64,000 bases of DNA from Rhynchosporium graminicola. Lineage: Eukaryota > Ascomycota > Leotiomycetes > Helotiales > Ploettnerulaceae. The notes beneath the pieces are model-generated. The model was not told the DNA's origin and searched no databases. It saw only the letters and a list, made by a program, of their open reading frames with translations. The translations under genes and the position numbers were made by a program. Of this stretch, positions 48,601 through 60,450 are shown in pieces; the first letter of the stretch is position 1; the number at the start of each line of letters is the position of its first letter. The DNA is taken from NCBI GenBank assembly GCA_900074885.1, contig FJUW01000027.1, positions 227,937-291,936 of the forward strand, written 5' to 3'.

Positions 48601-51040
48601 ACCAGCGGTAATTAGAGTAGATAAGTAGATAGAGCACTTAAAGAATTCTGCCGGGATTAATAGGAGCTCGAAGGATTCTGAGGTAGGCCCGAAGAATTAT
48701 TCTGCTGACTCGAAGCACTAGTATTAGTCTGCACCCTATAGGTGAGCGTGTTCTAGGCATAAGTAGCTAATATAATATATATAGGTATTCCTATAGCCTG
48801 CGCGATATACTCTTCTAGTCTATTAAAGTACTTTCTCTTCTCTACTTCTTCTTCCACTTTCTCCTATGCCTTAATTAATTATTACGATAGATATAGCACC
48901 TTATACGTTCTCTATAAGTATAGAACGCGTAGAATATTATTATTCAAAGTATAAACTCTTAGCTTATTATCTTTAATTCCTCAGATAAAAGCCTAGGTAA
49001 GAGAGGTAAGGATATACTTATTAGAGGTCTTCTTAAGTAGTAAAGGTTCTCCTAGACCCTTCTTAATATTAGTAACTCCTATACGCTTAAGAAGAGTTAT
49101 AGTACAGTAGTAGTAAGAAGTAAGGTTCTCGTGTTCACCTTAAATAAGGTTTAATACTTTAGCTATAATATCCACCTTATCTAAGGGCAGGTTATTATCT
49201 AGGTATTAAGTCTTAAGCTACTTAATAACTTCTTACTTCTCCTCCTTACCTATATATACTTTATTTTATATAATCTCCTTTATTCTTATATCTAATCTGA
49301 AACGTCGGGAAGTATCGCTACTTAGTAAAATCGTAATAGCTCTTAAGTATATAGGTATAAGTAGTATTAGACTTTCTACCTTAAAGTTATAGTTAAGGCA
49401 GTCTAGCTATTATACTACTAGTATATCTCTATTACCGCAGAAGTCCTTAGCTCTCTTAAATCAGGGTATCTTTATTCTAGATATTCTAGATATCTTACCT
49501 TTCCTACCCTTCTTAACTTTCTCTCGAGTAGCCTTAATATCTATCCTAGAGTTTAATTTCTACTGAATTCTTTCTTTTAGCTACTCTATTATTTCTCTAA
49601 GCTAAGTTTAATTATATGTTACGTAGCTCTGATCGAAGACAGAAACCTTAAAGGCTTATAGAGGAGTTAGTATTTCAGTTACCTCTAGTGTTTCTCCTTC
49701 TTCTTTTATAATCGTATTATCTTGATACGGTAGCTATAATAGCTTCGTTATCTATACTAATTATTAGAGGTTTTAGGTTTAGGCTATATTTAGTAGCTTC
49801 TTTAGCGTTAATAGAGCAGATAATTCTTAAGAAGTTATACTCTCCTAGATATTTTTCAGCTTATAACAATAAGTGTCAGATATAGAGCTTATTCCTATTG
49901 AATATTTAACTAATACGAAGGTTTAGAGACTTAGTGCAGATTCTGGAGACTCTAGTGCATATGACCATACAATTAGTAATTCCCCCGATACGTCGTAGCT
50001 ATTATATCTTAAGAGTTATAATTATAATTATAATGTTTTCTAGCTAGAAAGTTAATATATAGAGTTTATCTTAGCTACTAATATAGTGCTAGATTAGCTC
50101 AGGGGAGGCTGCGCAGAAGTTGCGGGGAAAGGTGGGGTTAGCTTCGAGACTGCTCGAGCTAAGATAGGGTGAGTAGGCTCCTTGATATTCGGGTTCTCGA
50201 AAATTCGAAATTTAGAGAACTTTCGAGTTAATCCCTTTAGTTCTTCATAGAGATTTATATATAAGGGCTATGAAATAGTATAAGGAGGTACTGAATCTAC
50301 CGCGTTAGATTCTGAAGTTTAGTAGTTAGGGTATATCCTAGGCGACTATATAAGTATATTATTTATTAACTCCTAGAAGGAAGAATTAATATTATTAGAT
50401 TCTTTACTACTAGAGTACTAGGTATTATTAATATATTATAATAATTATAGCTAGTTGCAGTAGTATTATTCAGCTTTTAGTATTAATATTATCTATAGTT
50501 AGCTCGAAGCCAGGTTAGCGGTGATATTCTTGTTTCGAGGTGGGCTCGAAAGGGAGATAGCGGGGCCGGTTTAGGTCACTCGAGGCTCTCGAAGGGAAGA
50601 GCTAGGATATGGGGTTTCGAGATAATCTTTACCTAGGATATGACTTCCGTGCTCGGATATAGGGTTATTATCCTCAGGGAAGCTACAGGTAGTAGATCTG
50701 AATACTTCCTTCTACTGTTTCTAAGGCCTAGAAGAATCCTGAAATATATAGGGGTGCTTAGTGCAAATAGTCACGTATAGCTAGGAGGGTATATATTCTT
50801 GCAATTTGAGGCCTTCTGATACTATAGGATTCTTCGTAGATATTCCGTCGATATCTGGGGTTTACTGAAGGCCTATACCCGAAATTTTGAGGCGATCTGG
50901 ATATCTTAGGCGCTATAGTAGTATTAGGTACTACTAGTACTATTGCTATACTCGGTGGTTTCTTCTAGAGAAGAAATTAAAGCACGAAAGAATTACTAGT
51001 AGATAGAGATATAGCTTGATCTCTCCCTGCGGTAGTCACT

Positions 51041-51174
51041 AGAAAAGGTATAGGAACAGAACCTCTTGAGAAGCGTCGTTATATTATAGAGAAGGTCTGG
51101 AGACCTTAGAAAGAAAGCTATAGGAGGGAGAGGTCTGTGCGCTACTAGCTAGGTACAAATCCAGTGACATCACA
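51041..51174 (-). repeat. G3 gypsy 5' LTR
   Basis: 134 bp, followed directly by the GATCC target duplication. Confidence 0.88.
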
Positions 51175-54100
51175 GATCCCTATAGCGATTAGACTATTAA
51201 TCTCCTTATGTCTTAACGTAGCGTATTAAGGTTCTACTACTAGGGAACTAGTAAATAATTCATTATCGTCTCTGAATCGAATTAGCTTTCGTCGATCTCG
51301 ATAAGGTTACTTCTTTAGTACTAGTATAGGTCGATTTGACTTAGTAGTACTCAGTAATAGTAAGAGTATAATTTCAAGTAAAATACCCTCTAGTTCGTCA
51401 GAATCGCTTTCTTCTTCGTACTATAGTTTAATCGATATAGAGCGAAAAGTCGTTAGTCTACTGTCGATTTCTATTACGCAGTTCTCTCTATCTATAGAAA
51501 TAAGTAGCTAAGGTCTATCCCAGAAGCCTTTCTCTATCTAAACTAGTACTAGAGAGTTTAATAGAAAGTCTCTTACTACTATAGAACTTAGTCTATTCCG
51601 AGTATTCAGGGCGTTATTAACTTACTGATAACTCTATAGCTTGCGAATCTCTTCTATAGCCTTATGAAGTATAGTAGCTCGTTAGGAGACTAATAGTAAA
51701 AGGGCGTCTATCTTTACTATTCTGAGGTATACTCTAAATACTAGTAAAATAGGTATAATTCCACTAAGTCTAGAAATATAGTTGATTACATGGAATACTA
51801 TCTATAGTGCTATATCTTAACTAAGGTATAATAACTCCTTCCGAATTATTATATAAGCTCTCTTCAGAGGGCTATAGTATCTCTTTACCTTACTAATAGA
51901 GTAGTAAGCCTCTATAGGTATAACTTTAACTGTCGAACCCTCTATCTTAGCACTCTGTACGAATTCTTTTAACTTAAATTATGTACTTATATCTATAATA
52001 ATAAAATCAGGTAGTCTAAAGTAGGTATCTATCTATACCTACTTAAATCGGTTCTATACGTGTTCTGCAGATATATTAGTAAGAAAACCTCTGTGCTGGA
52101 AAGTAGTACCTTAATCGACTATATATAAGACTTGTCGACTGTCTAGTTATATAATATCGATCACGACTTCGTAATTAAAGTATATATTATTAGTATTATA
52201 GAGCTTGAACTTGAATCTGCTTAGTGATCTTCCGTGTAGCTAGTAGTGCTTATAGAGCTTAGTAAGCTCCTTTAGTACCCCTAAGTTATACTCGTGACCG
52301 GCTTATTATAGTAAATCTTCTAGCTTTCTTACTAAGGGGTATCCGAATCGGTAGTAAAGTCGATATAAATCCGTCTCTATAAGTACTCTTGTATTTAACT
52401 AGAAATACTCTATAATATACATCTTAAGTAACTTCTTCTAAAGTAAGAAGAGATAGCCGAATCTCCGTACTACTAGTATATCTCCCTATAGCGTGATAAG
52501 TATATTTTGAAGATTATCTAATATAACCCTAAGCTTATCTATATTATCTAAATAGAGTAGAAACGGGGTATCTATAACTATAACCTTAAATTAGATCTTT
52601 CTAATTAGAGAAAGTATAATTACTATACTAATAGAAGTAGCTTTACTAATACCGAATTTAATATTTATTCTATAGGAAAGCAAGAGTTCAGCCTTATATA
52701 GAGCCTTATAGGCTTCGTATTAACCTTTACCTACTATAGATACCTTTACTACTCTAGTATCGATTATAATTCTATGGAAAACTGACGAATTATATTAAGG
52801 GCTACTTATTATCGTCTCTAGGGTCCGGTCCTCTTCTATAGCTTCTTCGGTAGTATCTATTAGGTACTTAAAAGCCGTATTTACTAGGGTTTCTACTATT
52901 AGCTATACGGCTTCTATTGAGATAAGTCCTATAGAAGTTATAAATAGAGCTTTCGGCTTTTCGTCATCGGAATCGTAGTCTATATCGCTCCCGGCTTCGC
53001 ATAAGGTAAAGGCAGTAGCTATATACTTATCTTCTATACTTTCGTACTCTGCGACGTATTATCTGTATACTTTCTTAAAGACTCTTTCAAAGTTACTTTT
53101 AAACTTAGAAGAGTTCTTCGCCTTAAACTTCTCCTTAGCTTTCTCTCTTTCTTCTACTATATAGTTAAAGGATATATAATCTATAGTATTATATACCTAG
53201 TACTTCTAAGCGTTACCTTCCTTATCTAGCGTATTTATCTTCTTCTCTTCTTATATTTTGAATCGCTCTTTACTATCTCCCTTCTCTTCGTATACTTATC
53301 CTTTATCGGAATCGCTTCGGAATTTTCGATTAGTATAGAAGGTAGTACTAGTTATAGGGTATACGTGCTTATAGTTAACGATAGAGGTTCTAATAGAAGT
53401 AATCGTCTTTTTAGTAGAAGTTATAAGTTAAGCTAGAGTAATTTAGTAAGCTTCCGAGCTTTAGTAAGTAGTAATAATCTTATTTATAACGAACTTCTTA
53501 TAGCGTAATTCAAAGGGTATACTATAATATAGCTCTCTAATCTACGTAGAGAGTATATTAAAGCACTCTGAAGTCGTCTTTCTAGGGTTCTTTTCCTTAA
53601 TCGATTTAAGAGTAAGAAGATTCTATATAGTTAGAGAAGATCTACTAAACTTCTCGCTCTTAAACTAATCTATTATATTCTTTAGTATAATATCGAATTT
53701 AATAATCAGAGAGGTTCTAGGGATAATATTCAGATTATAATAGTAGTATTAGAGAGTAGCGCCTTTTAGTATTAATAGAAACGCCTTATTATACTCCTCC
53801 GGTAGAATCTTAGCTCTTAAGCAGGTATCGTAGAATATTCTGACCTTACTACTGAAGCTATCTCCGTCTCCCTTGAATTTCATCTCTTCTGGAAATATAC
53901 AGGAGAAGCTAGCGATCTCCTTTCCATACGACTTCTCCTTCTCCTTCTGTACTATATCATAGTACTCTCCCTCTCCTCCTCTAGCTCCTTAGTAGCTATC
54001 TACTCCTCCTCCTCCTCCTTCTTAGTAGCCTTCTCCTCCTTAGTAGCTTCCTCCTCCTCTAGCTCCTCCTCCTTCACTCCCCGTATTCTTCGGTATACGC

Positions 54101-54987
54101 TTTCTATAGTATCGCTACTCTTCTCTATTCTAGTCAGAGGAGGTCTCTTTATATTACTATACTTCTTCGGTAGAATCTCGGTCTTATTATAGAGGTTCGT
54201 AGTATTCTTTATTAAAGTCGAATTCGCTAATAGGAGGTAAGCCGAGTGTAGTATAGCGTCTTTATTATAGTCTATAGAACTCCCTCTTTAATCTCTTATA
54301 CTCTAATTCGTCTTATTAAGTAGCTATATCGTTTATTATCTCCTTCTCTCTCTTATCTTACTATTACTATATAGATATCTTCTCTAGTATAGGTAGGTTT
54401 AATACTATATACTATAGCTATATAGAGAGTATCTTCTCTCCTGCTATACTCTCTAGCTCTTTTAAGGTCCAACTATTACGTATAGTATTCTATAGAGTAT
54501 ATAGAAGCTTATATAGCTCTTGCGCAGGTTTATCGCCTTCTTCGATAAATACGCCTTTAGTACGTAGGGTGAATATAAGGTTATTATTTGATAATTTCTT
54601 AATAGACTTAAAAGAATCTACTATCTAACCTTTATAGATCTCCTTAAATAAGGAGTATATAGGTCTATCTACGTAGTCGGAGCTCTTAATTTATCTAATA
54701 AGACTTTCTTCCTGTTTCCGTATAGTCTCCGGGTCTAGTAGGTCCTTACCGGAGTTCGCAGGTATATCGAAAGTACTAACCTCGGGGGTATTATTATCTC
54801 TTACTATATTAAAGGTCTAATTCGTATAAGTGTTTTAGTGCTATTCCGAGGTTATTTAGAATAGTAGTTATAGAGTTATTCTTAAGTATTATATAGGAAG
54901 CGCTAGCGTAGCGCGTTTCTTTGACTTCGAGTTTTCGGCGCAACTCAAAAGCGCGTTCTTTGAAGTCGGGTTGCAGTAGTAATCGAA

Positions 54988-55047
54988 GTACGTAGAAGGT
55001 AAGTACGTAGAAGGTAAGTACGTAGAAGGTAAGTACGTAGAAGGTAA
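54988..55047. repeat. 4 x 15-bp perfect tandem repeat inside C2
   Basis: Unit GTACGTAGAAGGTAA, four exact copies. In the - strand frame it encodes four repeats of a five-residue Thr-Phe-Tyr-Val-Leu unit, within an open stretch (54809-55108). Exactness suggests expansion after most mutation had happened. Confidence 0.95.
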
Positions 55048-55299
55048 TAGTAGTATAATATACTAGAATTCGAATCCTTTGACCGTGTCGCAGGTAGAAT
55101 CCAGGCAAATTATCTTAGTAATTCAAGTAAAATAGCATAGAGGAGACCGTATCTTCTCTAGTACTTAAGCTATTGCCGTAGTAGATATCTCTACTCTTCG
55201 AGAAGATTACTAGCGCGCTCTTTTCAGTAGTTAAATTCTTAGATTCTAAGAATTTGACTGCTTTCAAAGAGTGAAATAATCTATACGTCTATTGATTAA

Positions 55300-55504
55300 T
55301 GTTAGTATCACTCTATCATAGTACGTATAATTAAGTAGTCTACGTGAGCTAAAGTATAGTAATAATAGTAGTAGTATTATCTATTGTATTATGGCTGTCT
55401 TTCCTAGGTAGTCGAGACTCCGTAAGGGAGATATATCTGGCCGGCTAAACCCCGGCGCAGATACTCGACTACCACGTGACTATGGACTAACATATGGACT
55501 AACA
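55300..55504 (-). repeat. C2 copia 5' LTR
   Basis: 205 bp; TGTTAG...CTAACA with the less mutated right end. Confidence 0.88.
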
Positions 55505-56567
55505 ATAGTAATCTATAATACCTAGCTTATACTCGCTAGGATATACTATACTACTATTCTATATTATTAAAATTTCTGATAAATCTATTACCTTAATACC
55601 TTACGAGCGATAAGAGAGTACTTACGTACTTATAAGGTATAAAGTACTACGCTATAACTTACGAAGGAGATATTACTAACAGAGAGAAGATGAAATTAAG
55701 AGGTTTCTATAACTCTGATTAGGCTAGTAACCGAATTAATAGAGTGTTGTATACTAGAGTCTGTTTCTTCTTTATAGGAGGTGTTTTCTCAGCTATTTCA
55801 AAGCGATAGACTACTATAGCTCTTACCTCTATAGAAGCAGAGTATATAGCTATATGCGCTTTTACTAGAGAAGTATTATAGATACGCTAAGTACTGAAGG
55901 AGCTAGGCTATAATAAGCTAGACTCTAGGAATATAGAGATATAGTGCGATAATCAGGGAGCTTTATCTCTATCGGAGAACCCTGAATTATACTAATATAC
56001 TAAGTATATCGATATTAAGTTTTATTACCTGCGCCAGGAGGTCGCTAGAGGTTATTTAGACCCTTAGTATATACCCTTAAAAGAGAACGCGGCAGACGGT
56101 TTTACTAAACTACTTAGCTTATAAGACCTTAAGGCCTTTATACTAATACTAAATATAATTATTTTATACTTAGAATAAGAGGTATAGATATTAATTAGGA
56201 AGGCTAATTATCTTAAAGGAATTATAGAACTTAGGGTTTATCTGGTTCACGTGATATCGAGGTATAGTTCTAGTCTCCAGGGGTATTACTATATATACGC
56301 ATACGATAGTATAATCGACTAATTATAGGAAATTAGATCACTTATACCTATAGAAGTTACTGACTTTATAGTATCTCTATGGAGGGGTGTGTTGCGAGGA
56401 TATGGGTCTTAGTATAGATCAGGTGATTATAGTCACGTGTATAGTCCGTGCGGATATTCCTATATAATACCTTTAGTTAACTCTCTATAGTAATAAGTAC
56501 TGTAATACAACTAATAATATTCAACTACTCTATGCCTTACCCTGAAGATAAACGTAACCTTGTGATA
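55505..56567 (+). mobile_element. Ty1/copia relic C1 copy ii, + strand: RT end to 3' LTR
   Basis: The + strand reads the last part of reverse transcriptase, then RNase H (GGVFSAISKR and SIEAEYIAICAFTREVL-like, about 55785-55900), a purine tract GGAGGGG just before the 3' LTR at 56390, and the LTR to 56567. Its left side is cut by the C2 LTR. Confidence 0.85.
56390..56567 (+). repeat. C1 copia LTR, copy ii
   Basis: 178 bp, TGTTGCGAGG...CTTGTGATA; preceded by the polypurine tract. Confidence 0.85.
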
Positions 56568-57740
56568 ATTAGGTACGCAGATTAACTTGTTTTTAATTAC
56601 ATTTCGTGGCTTATTTTATAAAGTAAGGAGTATAATATTTTCCTTATCTTTCGTCGGCTTATAGTTAGGCCTTCTCGATAGTCTATTAGCGGGATTATTT
56701 TTCCCTTATCTATAACTTAATATAAAGTTATACTTAAATAGCTTTAGAGCTTATCTAGCTTATCGCTAGCTTAATACTATTATAGTTATAAAGTGATAGA
56801 GGTTATTATAGTCTATTAATACTTTAACTAGAGCTATATTACCTTTAAGGTAATACCTCGAATATATAAAATACTTAATAATTATAAGGAGTTCTTAGTT
56901 ATATACTTCGTAATTCAGCTTAATAAGCTCTAGCCTTTTACCAAAGAACGCGATAGGGTACTAGATAGCCTTTTCCCTTTCTTTCGCTAGCTACTCTCTA
57001 GGCTAGGAGAGAATTCCCGCGATAGTAAAGCTAGAAGTATTAGTCTCTAGCTTTCTTAGCTTTAGTAGGTCGAAGTGTATAAGAAAAGGTACTATAGTAA
57101 ATATATTCTTTAATATGTTAAAAGCCTCCCTTTCTATAGTATTCTATCTGAAAATAGGAGTAAGTTACCCTTTCTTCTTACTACTTATTAAGCTTATTAG
57201 AGGTTAGGTAATCGCTAAGAATCTTATGATAAATCGCTAGTAGAAGTTTATAAATCTAATAAAGACTTATATATCTCTAATACCCTTAGGTTCTAGCTAC
57301 TTTCTAATAGTATCTATCTGGCTTAAGTCTATTAAAACCCTAGCTAGAGAGATAATATACCCTAGAAACTCTATACTCTTAGTATTAAATAAGCACTTTA
57401 ATAGCTTAATAAAGAGGTTTATATACCAAAGTCTCTCTAGTACTTGGCGGATATATTATTTATATTATAATAAGTCGGTATAATAGATTAAGATATTATT
57501 AAGGTATATAATAAAAGTAATATCAACGAGGCCCACTAGCGTATTATTAATAAATAACTAGAAGGTCGCTAGCGTATTTAATAATCTAAATAGTATAACC
57601 TAGTACTTATAACTATATCGAGTACAGAATATAGTTTTCTATTTATTACCTTAGCGAATTCGAACGCGGTAATAAGCGTTTTATAGATCTAATTTAGTAA
57701 ATACTTTAGTATCCCGGAGCTTATCTAGTGTTTCGCTAAT
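56568..57740 (-). mobile_element. Ty3/gypsy relic G4, - strand: RT and RNase H
   Basis: The - strand carries a stop-ridden reverse transcriptase/RNase H with ELLIIIKYFIYSRYYLKG and NNPANRLSRR-like fragments (about 56670-56900), corresponding to the E.L.I......WR.YL.G and NPADGLSRR motifs. It is cut on the left by the C1 LTR and on the right by the C3 LTR, so it is older than both. Confidence 0.65.
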
Positions 57741-58212
57741 TGTGAAAATTAAAGGTGGAAATCAGCCAAAAGGTCAGAATAATACGTGATCAATACGAAT
57801 TGCTTTTTGCTTACTTAAAGAGAGCTAACTACAGGAGAGATTCTAGCTACTTATATAGCTATGTGAGCTCTCTAGAATATTCTATACTACGTAATACTGA
57901 ACTCCATAGAAGAAGACGCGTATTCCGTAGAATCATACTACGATAGTAGAAACCTCTAGAAGTACGATATACGTACTAGGGAGTAGTAAAACTCTATCGA
58001 GAACCTTCATGGTAACTCTAATAGAGTATGCAGGGTATAGGCTGTGGACAAGGTACAGGGTATAGGTGCTAGGTACAACAAGGTACATGCGCAAGGTACT
58101 GAACTAGGTACTAAGACCATGTACTAATAAGGTACAAGGTGTATATACCGATATAGGCAAAACTGACTAAGGTACTAGTAAACTGACTAAGGTACTAGTT
58201 ACAAATCCAACA
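57741..58212 (-). repeat. C3 copia 3' LTR, weakly mutated
   Basis: 472 bp with ordinary CA/TG content, many GGTAC(A/T) motifs, and an internal direct repeat AACTGACTAAGGTACTAGT (about 58162-58200). A 63-codon + strand frame inside it is not a gene. Confidence 0.75.
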
Positions 58213-60251
58213 CGCCCCCTTAATCAGAGCCTTATAGTCAGTTTTAAAACAGAACTATATAAGGTAAATCACTAATCGACTACCCTTAGGTTATTACAAA
58301 AGAAATATAATAAGGAATGGAAATGCTACCTCGTAGCTACCCTCCTAGGTTAAATAAACCTAATTCTCTTATAACAATCTGAATTACTAGCTCTAATAAG
58401 CTAGTTCAAGGTGTTTTATAAACTCCTTAAATTTAGGCCTATCTAGGGCTTTAGTAAACCCGTCTGCCTTTTGCTTCAAAGTACTAATATAGATTAAATC
58501 TATAGTACCTTGATTAATTAGGTCCCTTATAAAGTAGTACTTTACGGCTATATGCTTAGTTCTCTCATGGAATTAAGGGTTTTTAGAGAGTAATAAAGCG
58601 CCGTTATTATTAGTAAACACCGGGAACCTCTCTTAGAAGTAATAGCCTAATTCGGTAAGAAGTTATCTTATATAGACCGCTTCTTTAACTACCGAATTAA
58701 TAGCTATATATTCAGCTTCTGTAGTAGACTGAGCTATAATTAATTATAACTTCGACTTCCAAGAGAAGAAGCAGCTTCCTATATAGAAGGAATAGCCGCT
58801 AGTAGACTTAGCTGTACTAATATCTCCGGCATAATCAGAATCGTAATATCCGCTAACGTATTTACTAGAGCTATTAATATAAACTAAGCCTAGTTTAATA
58901 GAACTTTTAAAGTATCTAAGTACGTTCTTTGCAGCTAAGATATACGTATCGCTAGGGTTACTAGAGAACTTAGCTAATTTGATTATAGCGTAGCTTATAT
59001 CAGGCCTAGTAGCTAGCGTATGGAATAGTAAGCAGCCTATGACTTACTGAAACTATAATATATCTTCCTTATTAGCCTTATTAGGATTAGATTCTAATTT
59101 AACCTTTAAATCTATAGGCGTATTCTTCGGGTTTATAGTCTGATAAGTCAAACCGCGCTAGTACCTTCTCTATATAGCTAGCTTAATAGAGCTTCATATA
59201 GCCCTGATCTCTATTATAGTCAATTTCAATACTTAAATAGTCTTTTATTAGCTCTAAGTCCTTGAGTTTAAAGAAGTATTTTAATTCTTCAATCAAGGAC
59301 TTAATAGTACTTATATCAGGGCTAATTAGAGCTAGATTATCTACGTATATATAGATTATAATCTTAAGCTCTTTATTAACTAATATGCAATTTTCGGATA
59401 GGATTAACTTAAATCCGAATTTATTGACTAATACCTCCTTTAGCGTAATAAACTATAGTCTAGCTAATTGCTTAAGACTATATAACACTTTCCAGAGTAG
59501 GAAGAGTTTATTAGCGTAATAATCCACGCCTTCCGAGGGGCAAATATATAAGGTATTAACGTCTATATAAAACGTCTATATCACTCTATATAAAAGCGGA
59601 GATCATATCGATCTTATATATATACTACTTATAGAGTTCTACTAAGGTAAATATAAGACGCTAAGCTATTTGCTTAGCTATACTAGCGTATGTATCTATA
59701 TAGTTTATACTGTATAATTGCTTAAACCTCTTAGCTACGAATCTAGCTTTAAATTCGTAGTACTCGCTCTCTAGTTTTTTAATCTTATAGACCTAGCGAG
59801 TTTTTAGTAGTTTTATAGTCTTAGTATTACTATCGACTACTTTCCACGTATTATGATTTTCAAGAGAGGCAATTTCTTTATTCATAGCTTTTAGCTAATA
59901 TTCCTTATAAGGACTATTTATAGCTTCTTTATAGCTCTTAGGCTTGTAGATAACTACTTCCGGATCCTTTTTAATAAGGATTCTTTCCGGATCAGGTAAT
60001 AGCCTAATTTCTTCGTCTGATTTAGAGCTAATAAAAGCTTAGCAAGCTAAGTTAATAACGTTTTTATATATGCTATAAGCCTCTTTCTGCTCTTGAATTA
60101 ATCGCTTATTATTCTGAATAGCTAAAGCTATATCAGGGTCTTCAGCATAACTTCTAGTAGTAACGTTAGGTACCTAATTAGAGTAGTCCCTTCTACGTTT
60201 TATACCTCTTTTAGGTATTTCTACTATAAGTATTTCTTTAGCTATATTATT
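57741..60251 (-). mobile_element. Ty1/copia relic C3, - strand: 3' LTR, RNase H, RT
   Basis: 3' LTR 57741-58212 (472 bp, TGTGAAAATT...AATCCAACA) with the purine tract GGGGGCG directly before it on the - strand. Then RNase H with SDADYAGD-like, GSCFFSWKSKLQ and AQSTTEAEYIAINSVVKEA (about 58640-58830), and a reverse transcriptase with YVDNLALISPD near 59300-59360 (second Asp read as Asn). The 5' part is cut at 60251 by C1 copy iii. Confidence 0.8.
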
Positions 60252-60437
60252 TGTTGCGAGGATATGGGTCTAAGCATGGATCAGGTGACTATAGTCACGT
60301 GCATAGTCCGTGCGGATATTCCTAGATAATATCTTCTATCGACTCTCTATAGTAATTAGTACTGCAATATAACTAATATTATTCATACGATTACTACCTC
60401 TATGCCTTACTCTGAAGATCAACGTAACCTTGCGATA
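60252..60437 (+). repeat. C1 copia LTR, copy iii
   Basis: 186 bp; differs from the other two copies by C/T-G/A changes and a few small indels. Confidence 0.85.
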
Positions 60438-60450
60438 GGTTATGAGCCCC
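60438..60450 (+). other. Probable primer-binding site
   Basis: GGTTATGAGCCCC directly after the 5' LTR has the position and look of a tRNA 3'-end complement (Met-type suspected from memory). It supports the LTR boundary. Confidence 0.45.

Larger units (their letters stand above)
42452..51174 (-). mobile_element. Ty3/gypsy element G3, 8.7 kb, nested in C2, TSD gatcc
   Basis: Direct 134-bp LTRs at 42452-42585 and 51041-51174, and the duplication GATCC at 42447-42451 and 51175-51179. On the - strand the order from the right is gag/other, reverse transcriptase (fragment 45388-45603), integrase with C-terminal region (about 42950-44100), so the element reads leftwards. The LTRs retain CA/TG and differ by few bases, while the interior is densely mutated. 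LTR ends are AGAAAAGG...ATCACA rather than TG...CA. Confidence 0.85.
40560..55504 (-). mobile_element. Ty1/copia element C2, - strand, split by a gypsy insertion
   Basis: Direct 205-bp LTRs at 40560-40764 and 55300-55504, both opening TGTTAGTATCACTCT and ending GGACTAAYA. Without the inserted element at 42447-51179 it is about 6.2 kb, a normal copia length. RNase H lies at the left (41125-41355), so it reads leftwards; the RT and upstream pol lie at 41400-42446 and 51180 onward; an acidic low-complexity, gag-like part is near 53900-54800. The 5-bp flanks do not match (GTATA left, ATAGT right), and the two flanks belong to opposite-oriented C1 copies, so the junctions are not a simple insertion. 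Confidence 0.75.

Noticed and set aside
42586..51040. CRISPR-like or tandem arrays in the AT-rich repeats
   Set aside because: The repetition comes from TA-rich composition and transposon copies; no regularly spaced identical repeats with unique spacers.
57755..57946. 63-codon + strand frame
   Set aside because: Lies wholly within the C3 LTR.
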